Source: Hyphococcus lacteus (GTDB lineage: Bacteria; Pseudomonadota; Alphaproteobacteria; Caulobacterales; Parvularculaceae). From it: a stretch of 64,000 nucleotides of DNA. The notes beneath the pieces are model-generated. The model was given only the letters and a program-made list of their open reading frames with translations, searched no databases and was not told the origin of the DNA. This document shows, in pieces, positions 1 through 7,990 of the stretch (within the stretch, counting starts at the first letter, position 1; each line of letters starts with the position of its first letter). The stretch covers positions 372,001-436,000 of the forward strand of contig NZ_JBEHZE010000001.1 of NCBI RefSeq assembly GCF_041058985.1. Reading direction: 5' to 3'. Both the position numbers and the translations under genes were made by a program.

Positions 1-347
1 TGGAATAGCGACCAGTTCATGGGCTTTGCTAAAAATGACGTTGCCCCCGACGCAAATGCACGATCGACCGCATCACTTTGATCACTCGCGGTTATAACCA
101 TGACTGGAATTTCGCATAGCGTTTCATCTTTACGAATAGCCTCGGTTAGCTCGTAACCGTTCATGTTGGGCATATCGATGTCTGAGATTACAAGGTCTGC
201 ATCCATCTTTTTAAGACGCGCAAGCGCTTCCGCACCATCTTCTGCGGTCGTGACGCTATAACCAGCTTCTTTCAGCTTTGCCGACGCCAATTCCCGCATA
301 ACAGGATCGTCATCAGCTAGCAGCACCACTCTTGCGCTATCAGACAA
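1..347 (-). CDS. Response regulator receiver protein (C-terminus beyond window)
   Basis: The reverse strand reads as an open receiver (CheY-like) domain of at least 115 residues running off the left edge. The acidic pocket is D12-D13-D14, the phosphoacceptor is D56 in a SDIDMPNMNG context, and T86 and K108 (LAKPM) complete the switch site. The start is a TTG at 345-347, chosen because a GGAGGGG ribosome-binding site lies just upstream on the minus strand (355-361); no ATG with a better site is near. It may be a single-domain regulator or carry an output domain outside the window. It is divergent from the hybrid kinase at 524 with 176 bases between, so the two may be partners in one phosphorelay; that is inference from position only. 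Confidence 0.85.
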   Translation of the reverse strand, partial: MSDSARVVLLADDDPVMRELASAKLKEAGYSVTTAEDGAEALARLKKMDADLVISDIDMPNMNGYELTEAIRKDETLCEIPVMVITASDQSDAVDRAFASGATSFLAKPMNWSLF

Positions 348-523
348 AGTCTTTCCCCTCCAGAACAAAAAGTCGCAAATCGCTTAACGCCGGCGCATTT
401 ACGCAACTTTTTCTTAACAATCACTTTCCGCGAAATCACAGATATAGAAATTAAATTTCAAGTAATTGCCGCCACTATCCTCTTACTCCGCAATATCCGG
501 GAAAGGTCGAGGATCGTTAACTG

Positions 524-3307
524 GTGATTAAGCGCCGCTCCAGATCCATGCGCAGTCGTCTGACCGCGCTTGTTATCGTAGCCATTTTTGGCGCGGTCGT
601 CATCGCGACCGCGTCATCTGTATGGCGCGAAACCGCACAATATGGTGCCGGAAAGCGAGCAGAACTATTTGCATCAGCCAATGTCTTTGCCTCGGCCATT
701 TCTGAACATGTGGATAATAAAGATAAATCGGCGACGCTCTATTCATTACGGGCGATCTCTTACATTCCAACAATCGAATATGTAAAAGTTCAAACCACCG
801 ACGGCAAAACATTCGTTGAATTGGGCAGCGCAACTCAGATCATCAACAAGTCGTCTTTTCAGTTTTTTCCCGAGAATTCACCGCTGTCTATGCTGACTTC
901 TCGGTCAGCTGTTGCGACTGTGCCGGTGGTTCAAGGCGGCAGGACCATTGCCAAGCTGACAATTCACGCCAACACCGGCGAATTGTCGAGCCGTATCGGG
1001 GTTTTGCTTTACGATGCACTCGTCGCCGCGATTTTCGCTGGCGGTATCGGTGTATTAATCGCACTCAAAATGCAGCGATCCATCACGGATCCTATTCTTA
1101 ACCTCGCGCGGGTCATGGGCCGCGTTCGGGAATCCGGTGATTTTTCGGTGCGTGCAGAAAAAGCAGCTGACGAAGAGACTGCGCAACTGGTTGATACATT
1201 TAATACCATGCTTGATCACATCCAGGATCGCGACGTGATTTTGAAAACTCACCAACGCACGCTGGAAAAAACCGTCGAACAACGAACAAGCCAGTTACGC
1301 ACAGCAAAAGAATCCGCAGAAGCCGCCAATCACGCAAAATCTGATTTCCTCGCGACAATGAGCCACGAGATCCGTACACCAATGAATGGTATGCTCGCCA
1401 TGGCAGACCTTCTCAGCAAGGCCCGCCTTGCGCCGCGCCACCATCGTTACGCCGAAGTTATTGCAAAATCCGGCCAAAGCTTGCTGGCCATCATCAATGA
1501 TATTCTTGATTTTTCCAAAATCGAAGCTGGTCGGCTGGAACTTGAACAAATCGCAGTGCGCCCAGCCGATGTTATCGACGATGTTGTCGGTCTTTTTTGC
1601 GAACGGGCCGCCACTAAAAAAATTGACCTCGCAGCCTATGTTGCCCCTGACGTGCCCGAAGAAATTGAGGGCGATCCAGTGCGGATCTCTCAGGTCATTT
1701 CCAATCTCGTTAATAATGCGCTGAAATTCACCGAAGAAGGTCATGTACTTGTCGCGGTCGAGGTCAAAAAGGGCACGAACCCATCAAGTAACGACAACGT
1801 CACGATTGAGTTTTCAGTTTCGGATACCGGTGTTGGTATTGCGAAAGATAAACAAGCAGCGATTTTCGAAGCCTTCTCCCAGGCCGATCAAACCACAACT
1901 CGTCGCTTTGGCGGCACCGGGCTTGGTCTTGCGATTTGTCGCCGCCTTGTAGAGGCCATGAAAGGTGATATCGGCCTGACCAGTAAGCCGAATAAAGGCT
2001 CTCGCTTCTTTTTCAACATGCCAACCCAAGTATTGAGGGCACCGCCAGCGATCCGGCAAGCCGAGGGCGAAAAACGCGCGCTTGTTGCGATCGAAGGAAA
2101 CGCAGCGCCAAAAATGTTGGCACGCTACCTCCGCGAGACCGGCGTCATTCCACATATTCTAGAAAGCGGAACAGACCTTGGGCCACATATCGCCTATGCG
2201 GATATGATCTTTGCATCACCTGAGTTTTTCCATGGGTATCAGCGGTCAATCATGACCGGCAAAGCGCAATGGATACCTGCCCGAATTTGTGTCTGTGAAC
2301 TTGGCGATACCGCACCTGACCAACTCCTTGAAAGTGGCATTGTCGAAGATATCTTGCTGGCACCCTTGTCCCGCCGCGAAGTTATGGATCAGATTGGCAG
2401 GATCTTTGATGACCGGCTTCGCGGAAAGGCAGCACTGAGCCACGCCGAGACCAACACACAATCGCATCTATATTTCAGTGGACAGAGGATTCTTGCGGCT
2501 GACGATAGCGCGGTCAATCGCGAAGTCGTGCATGAAGCATTGTCACGCCTCAATCTTAGCGTCACCCTCGCATCTGATGGACGCGAAGCGGTACATCGCG
2601 CCCAAAAAGAAGATTTTGATTTGATCTTGATGGATTGCTCAATGCCGGAGATGGACGGCTTTGAAGCAACCCAAGCGATCCGCGCACTTGAAAAACGGTC
2701 GAACCGAAAAGCGGTTCCTATTGTTGCCCTTACCGCTCATGTGGCCGGGAAAAGTGATGCCTGGCGTGATGCGGGCATGAATGATTACCTCACAAAGCCA
2801 TTCACCCTCGATACGTTGGGTGGAGTTTTGACAAAATATCTCACGGTTGACGAAAATTATGTTCCGCAACCGGACGAGGATGACGTCGCGCCAACCCAAC
2901 CCGTTGCGCCCCCACCGGCAACCGATGACGAAGAGCCAAACCCCGTATTCGACCGGACCGTATTGGACCAGATCGCCGCCATGCAAGCCGGCGGTGTGGA
3001 CCTTCCCGTTCGGGCGCTCACTTTGTTTGAAGAACACTCTCGCAAAGCCATGAAAAACCTTGCGGACGCATTAAAGTCCGGCGACCACGAAGCCATTGCC
3101 AAGGCCGCTCATGCACTAAAATCCATGAGTGTAAATGTCGGCGCAAAAGCGCTTGGTTCGTCCTGCGGTGAAATTGAAGCGCAAGCTCGATCAGGCGCGA
3201 CACTAAAAGCGATATCCGCACTATGCAAAATTACAGTTATGGAATTTCGAACCGCCCACAAAGCATTGCCAGACCTTATCGGCGAATTGCAACGATCCGT
3301 CGCTTAA
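524..3307 (+). CDS. Tripartite hybrid sensor histidine kinase (BarA/GacS-like architecture)
   Basis: A 927-residue inner-membrane sensor kinase. In order: membrane segment ~12-32, periplasmic region ~33-158, second membrane segment ~160-182, HAMP ~183-236, a coiled coil ~236-272, HisKA with phospho-accepting H281 (MSHEIRTPMNGM), HATPase with N-box around N394-N398, G1 box D434-TGVG and G2 box ~463-468. A degenerate receiver-like region follows at ~517-640 with no acidic pocket, then a complete receiver (D660-D661, D704, T737, K758), an acidic Pro-rich linker ~775-808 and an HPt domain with H863 (AHALKS). This supports an internal His-Asp-His relay. The start is GTG at 524; ATG at 548 is an alternative that keeps both membrane segments. 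The sensed signal is unknown. Confidence 0.93.
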   Translation: MIKRRSRSMRSRLTALVIVAIFGAVVIATASSVWRETAQYGAGKRAELFASANVFASAISEHVDNKDKSATLYSLRAISYIPTIEYVKVQTTDGKTFVELGSATQIINKSSFQFFPENSPLSMLTSRSAVATVPVVQGGRTIAKLTIHANTGELSSRIGVLLYDALVAAIFAGGIGVLIALKMQRSITDPILNLARVMGRVRESGDFSVRAEKAADEETAQLVDTFNTMLDHIQDRDVILKTHQRTLEKTVEQRTSQLRTAKESAEAANHAKSDFLATMSHEIRTPMNGMLAMADLLSKARLAPRHHRYAEVIAKSGQSLLAIINDILDFSKIEAGRLELEQIAVRPADVIDDVVGLFCERAATKKIDLAAYVAPDVPEEIEGDPVRISQVISNLVNNALKFTEEGHVLVAVEVKKGTNPSSNDNVTIEFSVSDTGVGIAKDKQAAIFEAFSQADQTTTRRFGGTGLGLAICRRLVEAMKGDIGLTSKPNKGSRFFFNMPTQVLRAPPAIRQAEGEKRALVAIEGNAAPKMLARYLRETGVIPHILESGTDLGPHIAYADMIFASPEFFHGYQRSIMTGKAQWIPARICVCELGDTAPDQLLESGIVEDILLAPLSRREVMDQIGRIFDDRLRGKAALSHAETNTQSHLYFSGQRILAADDSAVNREVVHEALSRLNLSVTLASDGREAVHRAQKEDFDLILMDCSMPEMDGFEATQAIRALEKRSNRKAVPIVALTAHVAGKSDAWRDAGMNDYLTKPFTLDTLGGVLTKYLTVDENYVPQPDEDDVAPTQPVAPPPATDDEEPNPVFDRTVLDQIAAMQAGGVDLPVRALTLFEEHSRKAMKNLADALKSGDHEAIAKAAHALKSMSVNVGAKALGSSCGEIEAQARSGATLKAISALCKITVMEFRTAHKALPDLIGELQRSVA

Positions 3308-3310
3308 TGA

Positions 3311-4006
3311 TTAGTGGATTTTAATCGACACGCGAACACTGCCAATTATTGATATTGCGCGCGTCACAGCGATTGTCGGATGACCTTTATCACTTGAATG
3401 TGGCTCAAGACGCGCCGAACCATTTTGATCCGCTGGCTGACCATCATCCCGACCAAGGCCGCTTCGCCACCGCCTGACAATCAGCGTTTCATTTACGTGT
3501 GCCAAACAAAAATCACCATTCTCTGGTAAGCGGTCATCATAATCGATGACCAACACAGTATCTGGTAGAAATGCTAAATTGACCGCCGGGTCGTTGATGA
3601 ACACGGCGAAAAGTTTCGGTGCGCCCAACGTCACGGGAATATAATCTTCAGCCATCATATGCGGATCAGCTTTGGCATCCTGCACAAACAGCGCTGCCCC
3701 ACGCAGTGAAATCACCGGCACATGACGCACGGGACGGCGGATATAGGCGGCCGCCGCATGTTTATCACTCTCCGCAGACGAACGATCACCCGCAGCAAGC
3801 CAATCAAGCGGCGCACCAAGCGCATCGGCAAGCTTTGCCAATGTTAAACGACGAGGGTCATGGACGCCACTTTCCCAATTCGCAATCGCGGGCTGACTAA
3901 CCCCAACCCGATGCGCCAAATCTGATTGACTATAACCTTGGGCCTTTCGCGCCTGTCTTATGCGCTCGCCGATTGATCGGGCGATTACTTTTTGTGTGAA
4001 TTCCAT
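3311..4006 (-). CDS. XRE-family regulator with S24 (LexA/CI-like) C-terminal domain
   Basis: A 231-residue regulator. Residues ~10-68 form an XRE helix-turn-helix (YSQSDLAHRVGVSQPAIANW). Residues ~96-225 resemble the S24 domain of LexA/CI-type repressors. The usual catalytic serine motif (GDSM-like) is replaced by INDPAVN, and the position of the general-base lysine reads IVRRW, so self-cleavage looks unlikely. The start is ATG at 4004-4006, preferred because GGAGGGG lies just upstream; the frame is open further upstream but without a better site. A perfect 8-base inverted repeat at 4032-4050, just upstream of the gene, is a likely autoregulatory operator. The gene is divergent from the small gene at 4239, which it probably also controls. 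Confidence 0.82.
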   Translation of the reverse strand: MEFTQKVIARSIGERIRQARKAQGYSQSDLAHRVGVSQPAIANWESGVHDPRRLTLAKLADALGAPLDWLAAGDRSSAESDKHAAAAYIRRPVRHVPVISLRGAALFVQDAKADPHMMAEDYIPVTLGAPKLFAVFINDPAVNLAFLPDTVLVIDYDDRLPENGDFCLAHVNETLIVRRWRSGLGRDDGQPADQNGSARLEPHSSDKGHPTIAVTRAISIIGSVRVSIKIH

Positions 4007-4031
4007 AATCCCCTCCATGGAAATATAAGAT

Positions 4032-4050
4032 ATACTTATAATATAAGTAT
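4032..4050. promoter_or_regulatory. Candidate operator: ATACTTAT-N3-ATAAGTAT
   Basis: Perfect inverted repeat, ATACTTAT at 4032-4039 and ATAAGTAT at 4043-4050, spacer AAT. It lies 26-44 bases upstream of the XRE/S24 start codon, where an autoregulatory operator would sit. The geometry suits a dimeric helix-turn-helix repressor. Function is inferred. Confidence 0.5.
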
Positions 4051-4128
4051 GGGGCACGCTATAAAATTGTGCAGTTGGCACTGCGAAAACAAGATCATAT
4101 GCTTATCTCATTGTTTTTGAAGGTTTTT

Positions 4129-4196
4129 ACAAGTACACCGACAAGTATATTATTTTTCAAAAAGTGACTTGAAAAAATTAGGTTGTCTTATATCCT
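4129..4196 (+). promoter_or_regulatory. Candidate promoter with two operator-like half sites for the 67-residue gene
   Basis: Two direct copies of ACAAGTA start at 4129 and 4141 (12-base period) and resemble the ATAAGTAT half site at 4043. Downstream, TTGAAA (4169-4174) and TATCCT (4191-4196) are spaced 16 bases and make a plausible sigma-70-type promoter for the + strand gene at 4239. The half sites lie just upstream of the putative -35. Both assignments are by eye. Confidence 0.35.
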
Positions 4197-4238
4197 AATG
4201 CTCGTGGAAACGTTCAACTGCATAGATCGGGGTAAAAT

Positions 4239-4442
4239 ATGACTGACCTGTGTGACCGAGACGGAGCTAACCGTCTCGCGACAAAAATTCAGGATTTCTG
4301 GAAAAAACGTGGCTTTGACGTCAGCATTGAAGTGACGGACGAAGGCTTTGTGTCGACCATGCGATCTGCACGAAGTGACGTGCGGAGCAACATGATCAAC
4401 GGCATGCCGACTAAATTTTTTGGTGAAGCTGCGGCCAGCTAA
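4239..4442 (+). CDS. Small conserved-looking hypothetical protein (67 aa)
   Basis: ATG start with a weak purine-rich site (GGGG) upstream; 67 residues, hydrophilic, no signal peptide or membrane segment. The C-terminal half is basic (RSARSDVRSN). I recognise no domain. It is divergent from the XRE/S24 regulator and has its own promoter candidate, so it may be the regulator's target. Its stop codon (4440-4442) overlaps the stop of the convergent gph gene (4439-4441) by two bases; the two reading frames overlap by four. The clean start, promoter and exact fit between neighbours support it being real. Confidence 0.6.
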   Translation: MTDLCDRDGANRLATKIQDFWKKRGFDVSIEVTDEGFVSTMRSARSDVRSNMINGMPTKFFGEAAAS

Positions 4443-5116
4443 GCCAACAGAAGATTCTCAATCACCGACGCGGCTTCTCGATAATTCGCGAAGACGGCGG
4501 TTGCCTCCCCGGCCAGTTCCAATGGGCCGTAACCAAAATCGGCAATGGCACAGGGCAACCCAGTCGCCATTGCCGCTTTGATGTCTGTGTCACTATCACC
4601 GATAAACACAGCCTTTTTTGCGCCTGTCCGCTTTAGACATAAACTAACCGGTGCTGGGTCCGGCTTCGCGGCGACCGTTGTATCCGCCCCAACAATCGTT
4701 TCAAACAAATGATCGAGATTCAGCGTGGTCATAAGCTGAACGGCCATCCCTTCGCGCTTATTCGTACAAATGGCGCAAACCGCGCCGCGCGCGCGAAAGC
4801 CCTCAATCATCTCGATCACATATTCAAATGGGCGGGAATGATCGGCAATATTTTCCTGATAATATTTCAAGAATCGTTCAAGCGCTTCATCAAGTTCCGA
4901 TTCGCTTGCGTCACGGTTGGCCGAGATTTCGAACCCACGCATCAACATACGTCGAGCACCATGCCCGACTAAATGGCGCACCTCGTTCGGGGCCACTGCG
5001 TCAAACCCCATATCGCCAAGCGCATGGTTCATGGACGCCGCCAGATCTTCGGCGGTATCCACAAGCGTTCCATCGAGATCGAAAATCAAAGCTGTACCGA
5101 CAAGATCTTTGGTCAT
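4439..5116 (-). CDS. gph: HAD-family phosphoglycolate phosphatase
   Basis: A 225-residue cytosolic HAD hydrolase, normal length for Gph, which dephosphorylates 2-phosphoglycolate. Motif I is DLDGT with nucleophile D13 and acid/base D15; motif II has T118 in ICTNKR; motif III is K151 (AAKPDP); motif IV is GDSDTD with D174 and D176. An alpha-helical cap lies between motifs I and II. It is divergent from glmU, in a neighbourhood (glmU, rpiA, gor) often seen in alphaproteobacteria, which supports the gph call over other HAD phosphatases. The start ATG at 5116 sits 12 residues before motif I, as is usual. Confidence 0.85.
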   Translation of the reverse strand: MTKDLVGTALIFDLDGTLVDTAEDLAASMNHALGDMGFDAVAPNEVRHLVGHGARRMLMRGFEISANRDASESELDEALERFLKYYQENIADHSRPFEYVIEMIEGFRARGAVCAICTNKREGMAVQLMTTLNLDHLFETIVGADTTVAAKPDPAPVSLCLKRTGAKKAVFIGDSDTDIKAAMATGLPCAIADFGYGPLELAGEATAVFANYREAASVIENLLLA

Positions 5117-5182
5117 TGTTGCGCCTGTTTTCTGTTATTCCATCAATTATACCAACGCCGCCTTAAGGGATCGTCGATACGG

Positions 5183-5209
5183 TTCGCGATTCGTAGGACT
5201 CGCGAATCG
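5183..5209. repeat. Overlapping inverted repeats in the gph-glmU divergent region
   Basis: Two alternative perfect 7-base stems: TTCGCGA (5183-5189) with TCGCGAA (5200-5206), and CGATTCG (5187-5193) with CGAATCG (5203-5209). They lie between two divergent genes, so an operator or a leader hairpin is possible. No T-run follows, so it is not an intrinsic terminator. Confidence 0.4.
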
Positions 5210-5298
5210 GGTCAACTCCGCCCATAAGGCACGAAAAGGCCATAGGCCATTTTGCGTCTTTTATGATAGACGAATTCGAGGAATTGAAAGGCGCAGGG

Positions 5299-6639
5299 AT
5301 GAAAGACGTCAAAACCGCAACAGTCATTCTAGCCGCGGGACACGGGACGCGCATGAAATCAGCATTACCCAAGGTGATGCACGAGATTGGCGGTCGCGCG
5401 ATGATCGCTCATGTCATTGATTCAAGTGTCGCCCTTGCGCCCGAACGCGTCGCGGTCGTTATTGGCGACCACGCTCCCGAAATTGGTGATTTTGCGCAAT
5501 CCATTCACCCGGCAATTTCGATTGCCGTTCAATCACCGCCACAAGGGACCGGCCATGCAGTGATGCAGGCAATGCCGGCACTTGACGGGTTTTCGGGCGC
5601 GGTTCTAGTGCTTTACGCAGATACGCCCTTGGTAACGCCACCTACCTTACGCGCCCTCGCCAGCGAGATAGCCAATGGTGCGACTGTTGCTGTTTTGGGA
5701 TTCACACCGCCCGTTCCCGGCGCATACGGACGATTAAAGCGCGACGCCAATGGCGCTTTGATCTCTATTGTCGAGGCAAAAGACGCAACCGAAAACGAGC
5801 TTGAAATTACTTTGTGCAATTCCGGGGTTATGGCCATTGACAGTGCGTTCTTAAACAAACGCCTAAAAGATATCGACGCCAACAATGCCAAAGGCGAATA
5901 CTACCTGACGGACCTTGTGGAGCTTGCCCGCAAAGATGATCTGCGTTGCGCCGTTATCGAGGCAGAGATAGAAGAAGTCATTGGCGTAAACTCCCGGGTC
6001 GAACTTGCAGAAGCGGAAGCAATTTTCCAAAACTGGAAGCGCAAAACCGTCATGGAAAATGGCGCGACCTTAGCCGACCCACAAAGCGTTTATTTTTCCT
6101 TTGATACAGTGGTCGGTCAAGACGTCACCATCGGCCAGAATGTTGTTTTTGGCCGCGGCGTCACCATTGGCGACAACGCAGAAATCAAACCATTTTCCCA
6201 TATCGAAGGTGCGCAGATCGGCGAGGCCGCCACCGTCGGGCCATTTGCTAGGCTTCGCCCAGGGGCAGATCTAGGCCGCGAGACCAAAGTCGGGAACTTC
6301 GTCGAAATCAAAAAAGCAACGCTTGGTGAAGGCGCGAAAGTTAGCCACCTTTCTTATATCGGTGATGCTGATGTGGGCGCAGAGGCAAATATCGGTGCCG
6401 GTACGATCACATGCAATTATGACGGATACGGAAAGCATAAAACCGTAATCGGCAAAGCTGCGTTTATTGGGTCAAATTCTTCGCTTGTTGCGCCGGTCAA
6501 CATTGGCGATGGCGCATATGTCGGGTCGGGTTCCGTCATAACCAAAAATGTAGCCCCAGACGACCTAGCCGTTTCGCGCAGTCGCCAATCCGCCATCACA
6601 GGTTGGGCCGCACGGTTCAGAAAATCGAAACAACAATAG
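5299..6639 (+). CDS. glmU: Bifunctional UDP-GlcNAc pyrophosphorylase / GlcN-1-P acetyltransferase
   Basis: GlmU makes UDP-N-acetylglucosamine for peptidoglycan and LPS. The N-terminal uridyltransferase domain has the nucleotide-binding LAAGHGTRM loop near the start, SALPK, and the VLYADTPL metal/UDP region. The C-terminal half is a left-handed beta-helix of hexapeptide repeats ending with the acetyltransferase residues (SHLSYIGDA, then NIGAGTITCNYDG). With the start at 5299 it is 446 residues; the in-frame ATG at 5263 would add 12. I prefer 5299 because the loop then falls ~10 residues from the N-terminus as in homologues, and a GAGGAA/AAAGG-like site precedes it. rpiA follows nine bases downstream, probably in the same transcript. 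Confidence 0.95.
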   Translation: MKDVKTATVILAAGHGTRMKSALPKVMHEIGGRAMIAHVIDSSVALAPERVAVVIGDHAPEIGDFAQSIHPAISIAVQSPPQGTGHAVMQAMPALDGFSGAVLVLYADTPLVTPPTLRALASEIANGATVAVLGFTPPVPGAYGRLKRDANGALISIVEAKDATENELEITLCNSGVMAIDSAFLNKRLKDIDANNAKGEYYLTDLVELARKDDLRCAVIEAEIEEVIGVNSRVELAEAEAIFQNWKRKTVMENGATLADPQSVYFSFDTVVGQDVTIGQNVVFGRGVTIGDNAEIKPFSHIEGAQIGEAATVGPFARLRPGADLGRETKVGNFVEIKKATLGEGAKVSHLSYIGDADVGAEANIGAGTITCNYDGYGKHKTVIGKAAFIGSNSSLVAPVNIGDGAYVGSGSVITKNVAPDDLAVSRSRQSAITGWAARFRKSKQQ

Positions 6640-6648
6640 GAAGACCAC

Positions 6649-7344
6649 ATGGACAAAGAAGCGGGCAAGCGCCTCGCCGCCGAAGAAGCCGCGAAACACG
6701 TCACCACTGACATGACGCTAGGCCTCGGCACCGGTTCAACCGCCCGTTATTTTGTCGATATTATGGGCGAGCGCGTCAAACAAGGCTGGACGCTTAGAGG
6801 TATTCCCACTTCCGAAGAGACCCGACGCCAAGCCCAAAGCCTTGGCATTGAGATAATTGAGCCGGATGAAACCACGATCATCGACGTCGCGATTGATGGC
6901 ACTGATGAAGCAGATCCAAGTTTTAACCTCATCAAAGGTGGCGGTGCCGCACTCCTACGCGAGAAAATAGTCGCGAAGGCCGCGCGCAAATTCATCGTCA
7001 TCGCAGATAAGTCAAAGCGCGTTGTCGCGCTCGGTGCTTTCCCTCTGCCGATTGAGATTTCACCATTTAGCTGGGCACTTACAGTCAGCGCCATTCGCGC
7101 GGCGCTAACCGCTAATGGATTTACGGCACCAAGATTATCGCTACGCGCCACAGATGGCACGCCCGTTAAAACCGACGGCGGCAATCTGATTATTGACGCC
7201 GAATTGGGCCGCATCGACGCACCTATCGAATTAGAACGCGCCTTAGCGGCCATTCCCGGCGTACTGGAAAGTGGTCTTTTTTGCGGCATGACAGACATGA
7301 TTATTTATGGCGATACCGATGGCGTCAGCGTCGTCAAACCATAA
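6649..7344 (+). CDS. rpiA: Ribose-5-phosphate isomerase A
   Basis: A 231-residue enzyme interconverting ribose-5-phosphate and ribulose-5-phosphate in the pentose phosphate pathway. The family signatures are all present: GLGTGST (phosphate loop), IDGTDEAD, and KGGGAALLREK with the catalytic glutamate. The length is typical. AGGAAG precedes the ATG at a good distance, and the gene follows glmU directly, so co-transcription is likely. Confidence 0.95.
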   Translation: MDKEAGKRLAAEEAAKHVTTDMTLGLGTGSTARYFVDIMGERVKQGWTLRGIPTSEETRRQAQSLGIEIIEPDETTIIDVAIDGTDEADPSFNLIKGGGAALLREKIVAKAARKFIVIADKSKRVVALGAFPLPIEISPFSWALTVSAIRAALTANGFTAPRLSLRATDGTPVKTDGGNLIIDAELGRIDAPIELERALAAIPGVLESGLFCGMTDMIIYGDTDGVSVVKP

Positions 7345-7465
7345 CACGCCCATTTGATCGCCAAACCTTTGCGCTTCGTGTGATCGCGGGGTAGCGTGCA
7401 CCCAAAGTTCAAAACCAATCGTTGAGGGTCCTATATGGTGGGCTCTAAGTACAGAAGATGAGTCC

Positions 7466-7981
7466 ATGACGCAGTCGCGATTTGAAAAACTACAAGATGC
7501 CATCCGCACCTATGGTGCTGCCGCGTTTGAAAACCTGTTACGATGCAAAGGTCTTGGCGAGACTATATTGGCTGAATTTCCTAACTATTTGGAATGCGAC
7601 CCTAAGTGCATAACTGCCGTTCCCGCACAGGGAAAATTCGACCCACGCAAAGACTATGGCGAAGATGCGTTTAGCTATCGCCAGAAACAGGTCGTAGTTC
7701 TTGAACCAATCCAGTTTGGCATTGCCTTGACCGTAAAAAACTTTGAGGATTCGGGTTCATTGTGGTTACGGACCGCGCTTTCCATCGAAGTTACCGGCGA
7801 TACATTCGATGTTTTCGTCGCTCAACAGCCCATAATCCGTATACCACTAGAATATACCGGCAAGCTCGAGCCCGTGTTTGACGCGATATATCGCGAATTT
7901 TTGAATACTTTTCAACTCGAAGTGCTTGAATTTAATGATAAGCGTTTTGAAACCCGCATCGGATTCGTTCCAGAAGAATAA
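7466..7981 (+). CDS. Hypothetical protein (171 aa), upstream of gor
   Basis: Not recognised. It is a soluble, mixed alpha/beta-looking protein with no signal peptide or membrane segment. It has three cysteines near the N-terminus (ENLLRCKGLG, then LECDPKC, within residues ~20-50) that could form a metal or redox site; this is speculation. ATG at 7466 has a weak AGAAGATGAG site upstream. Its TAA is immediately next to the first possible start codon of gor, so the two genes are tightly coupled, which suggests a role linked to glutathione/redox metabolism or simply operon membership. Confidence 0.75.
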   Translation: MTQSRFEKLQDAIRTYGAAAFENLLRCKGLGETILAEFPNYLECDPKCITAVPAQGKFDPRKDYGEDAFSYRQKQVVVLEPIQFGIALTVKNFEDSGSLWLRTALSIEVTGDTFDVFVAQQPIIRIPLEYTGKLEPVFDAIYREFLNTFQLEVLEFNDKRFETRIGFVPEE

Positions 7982-7990
7982 GTGATTGCT

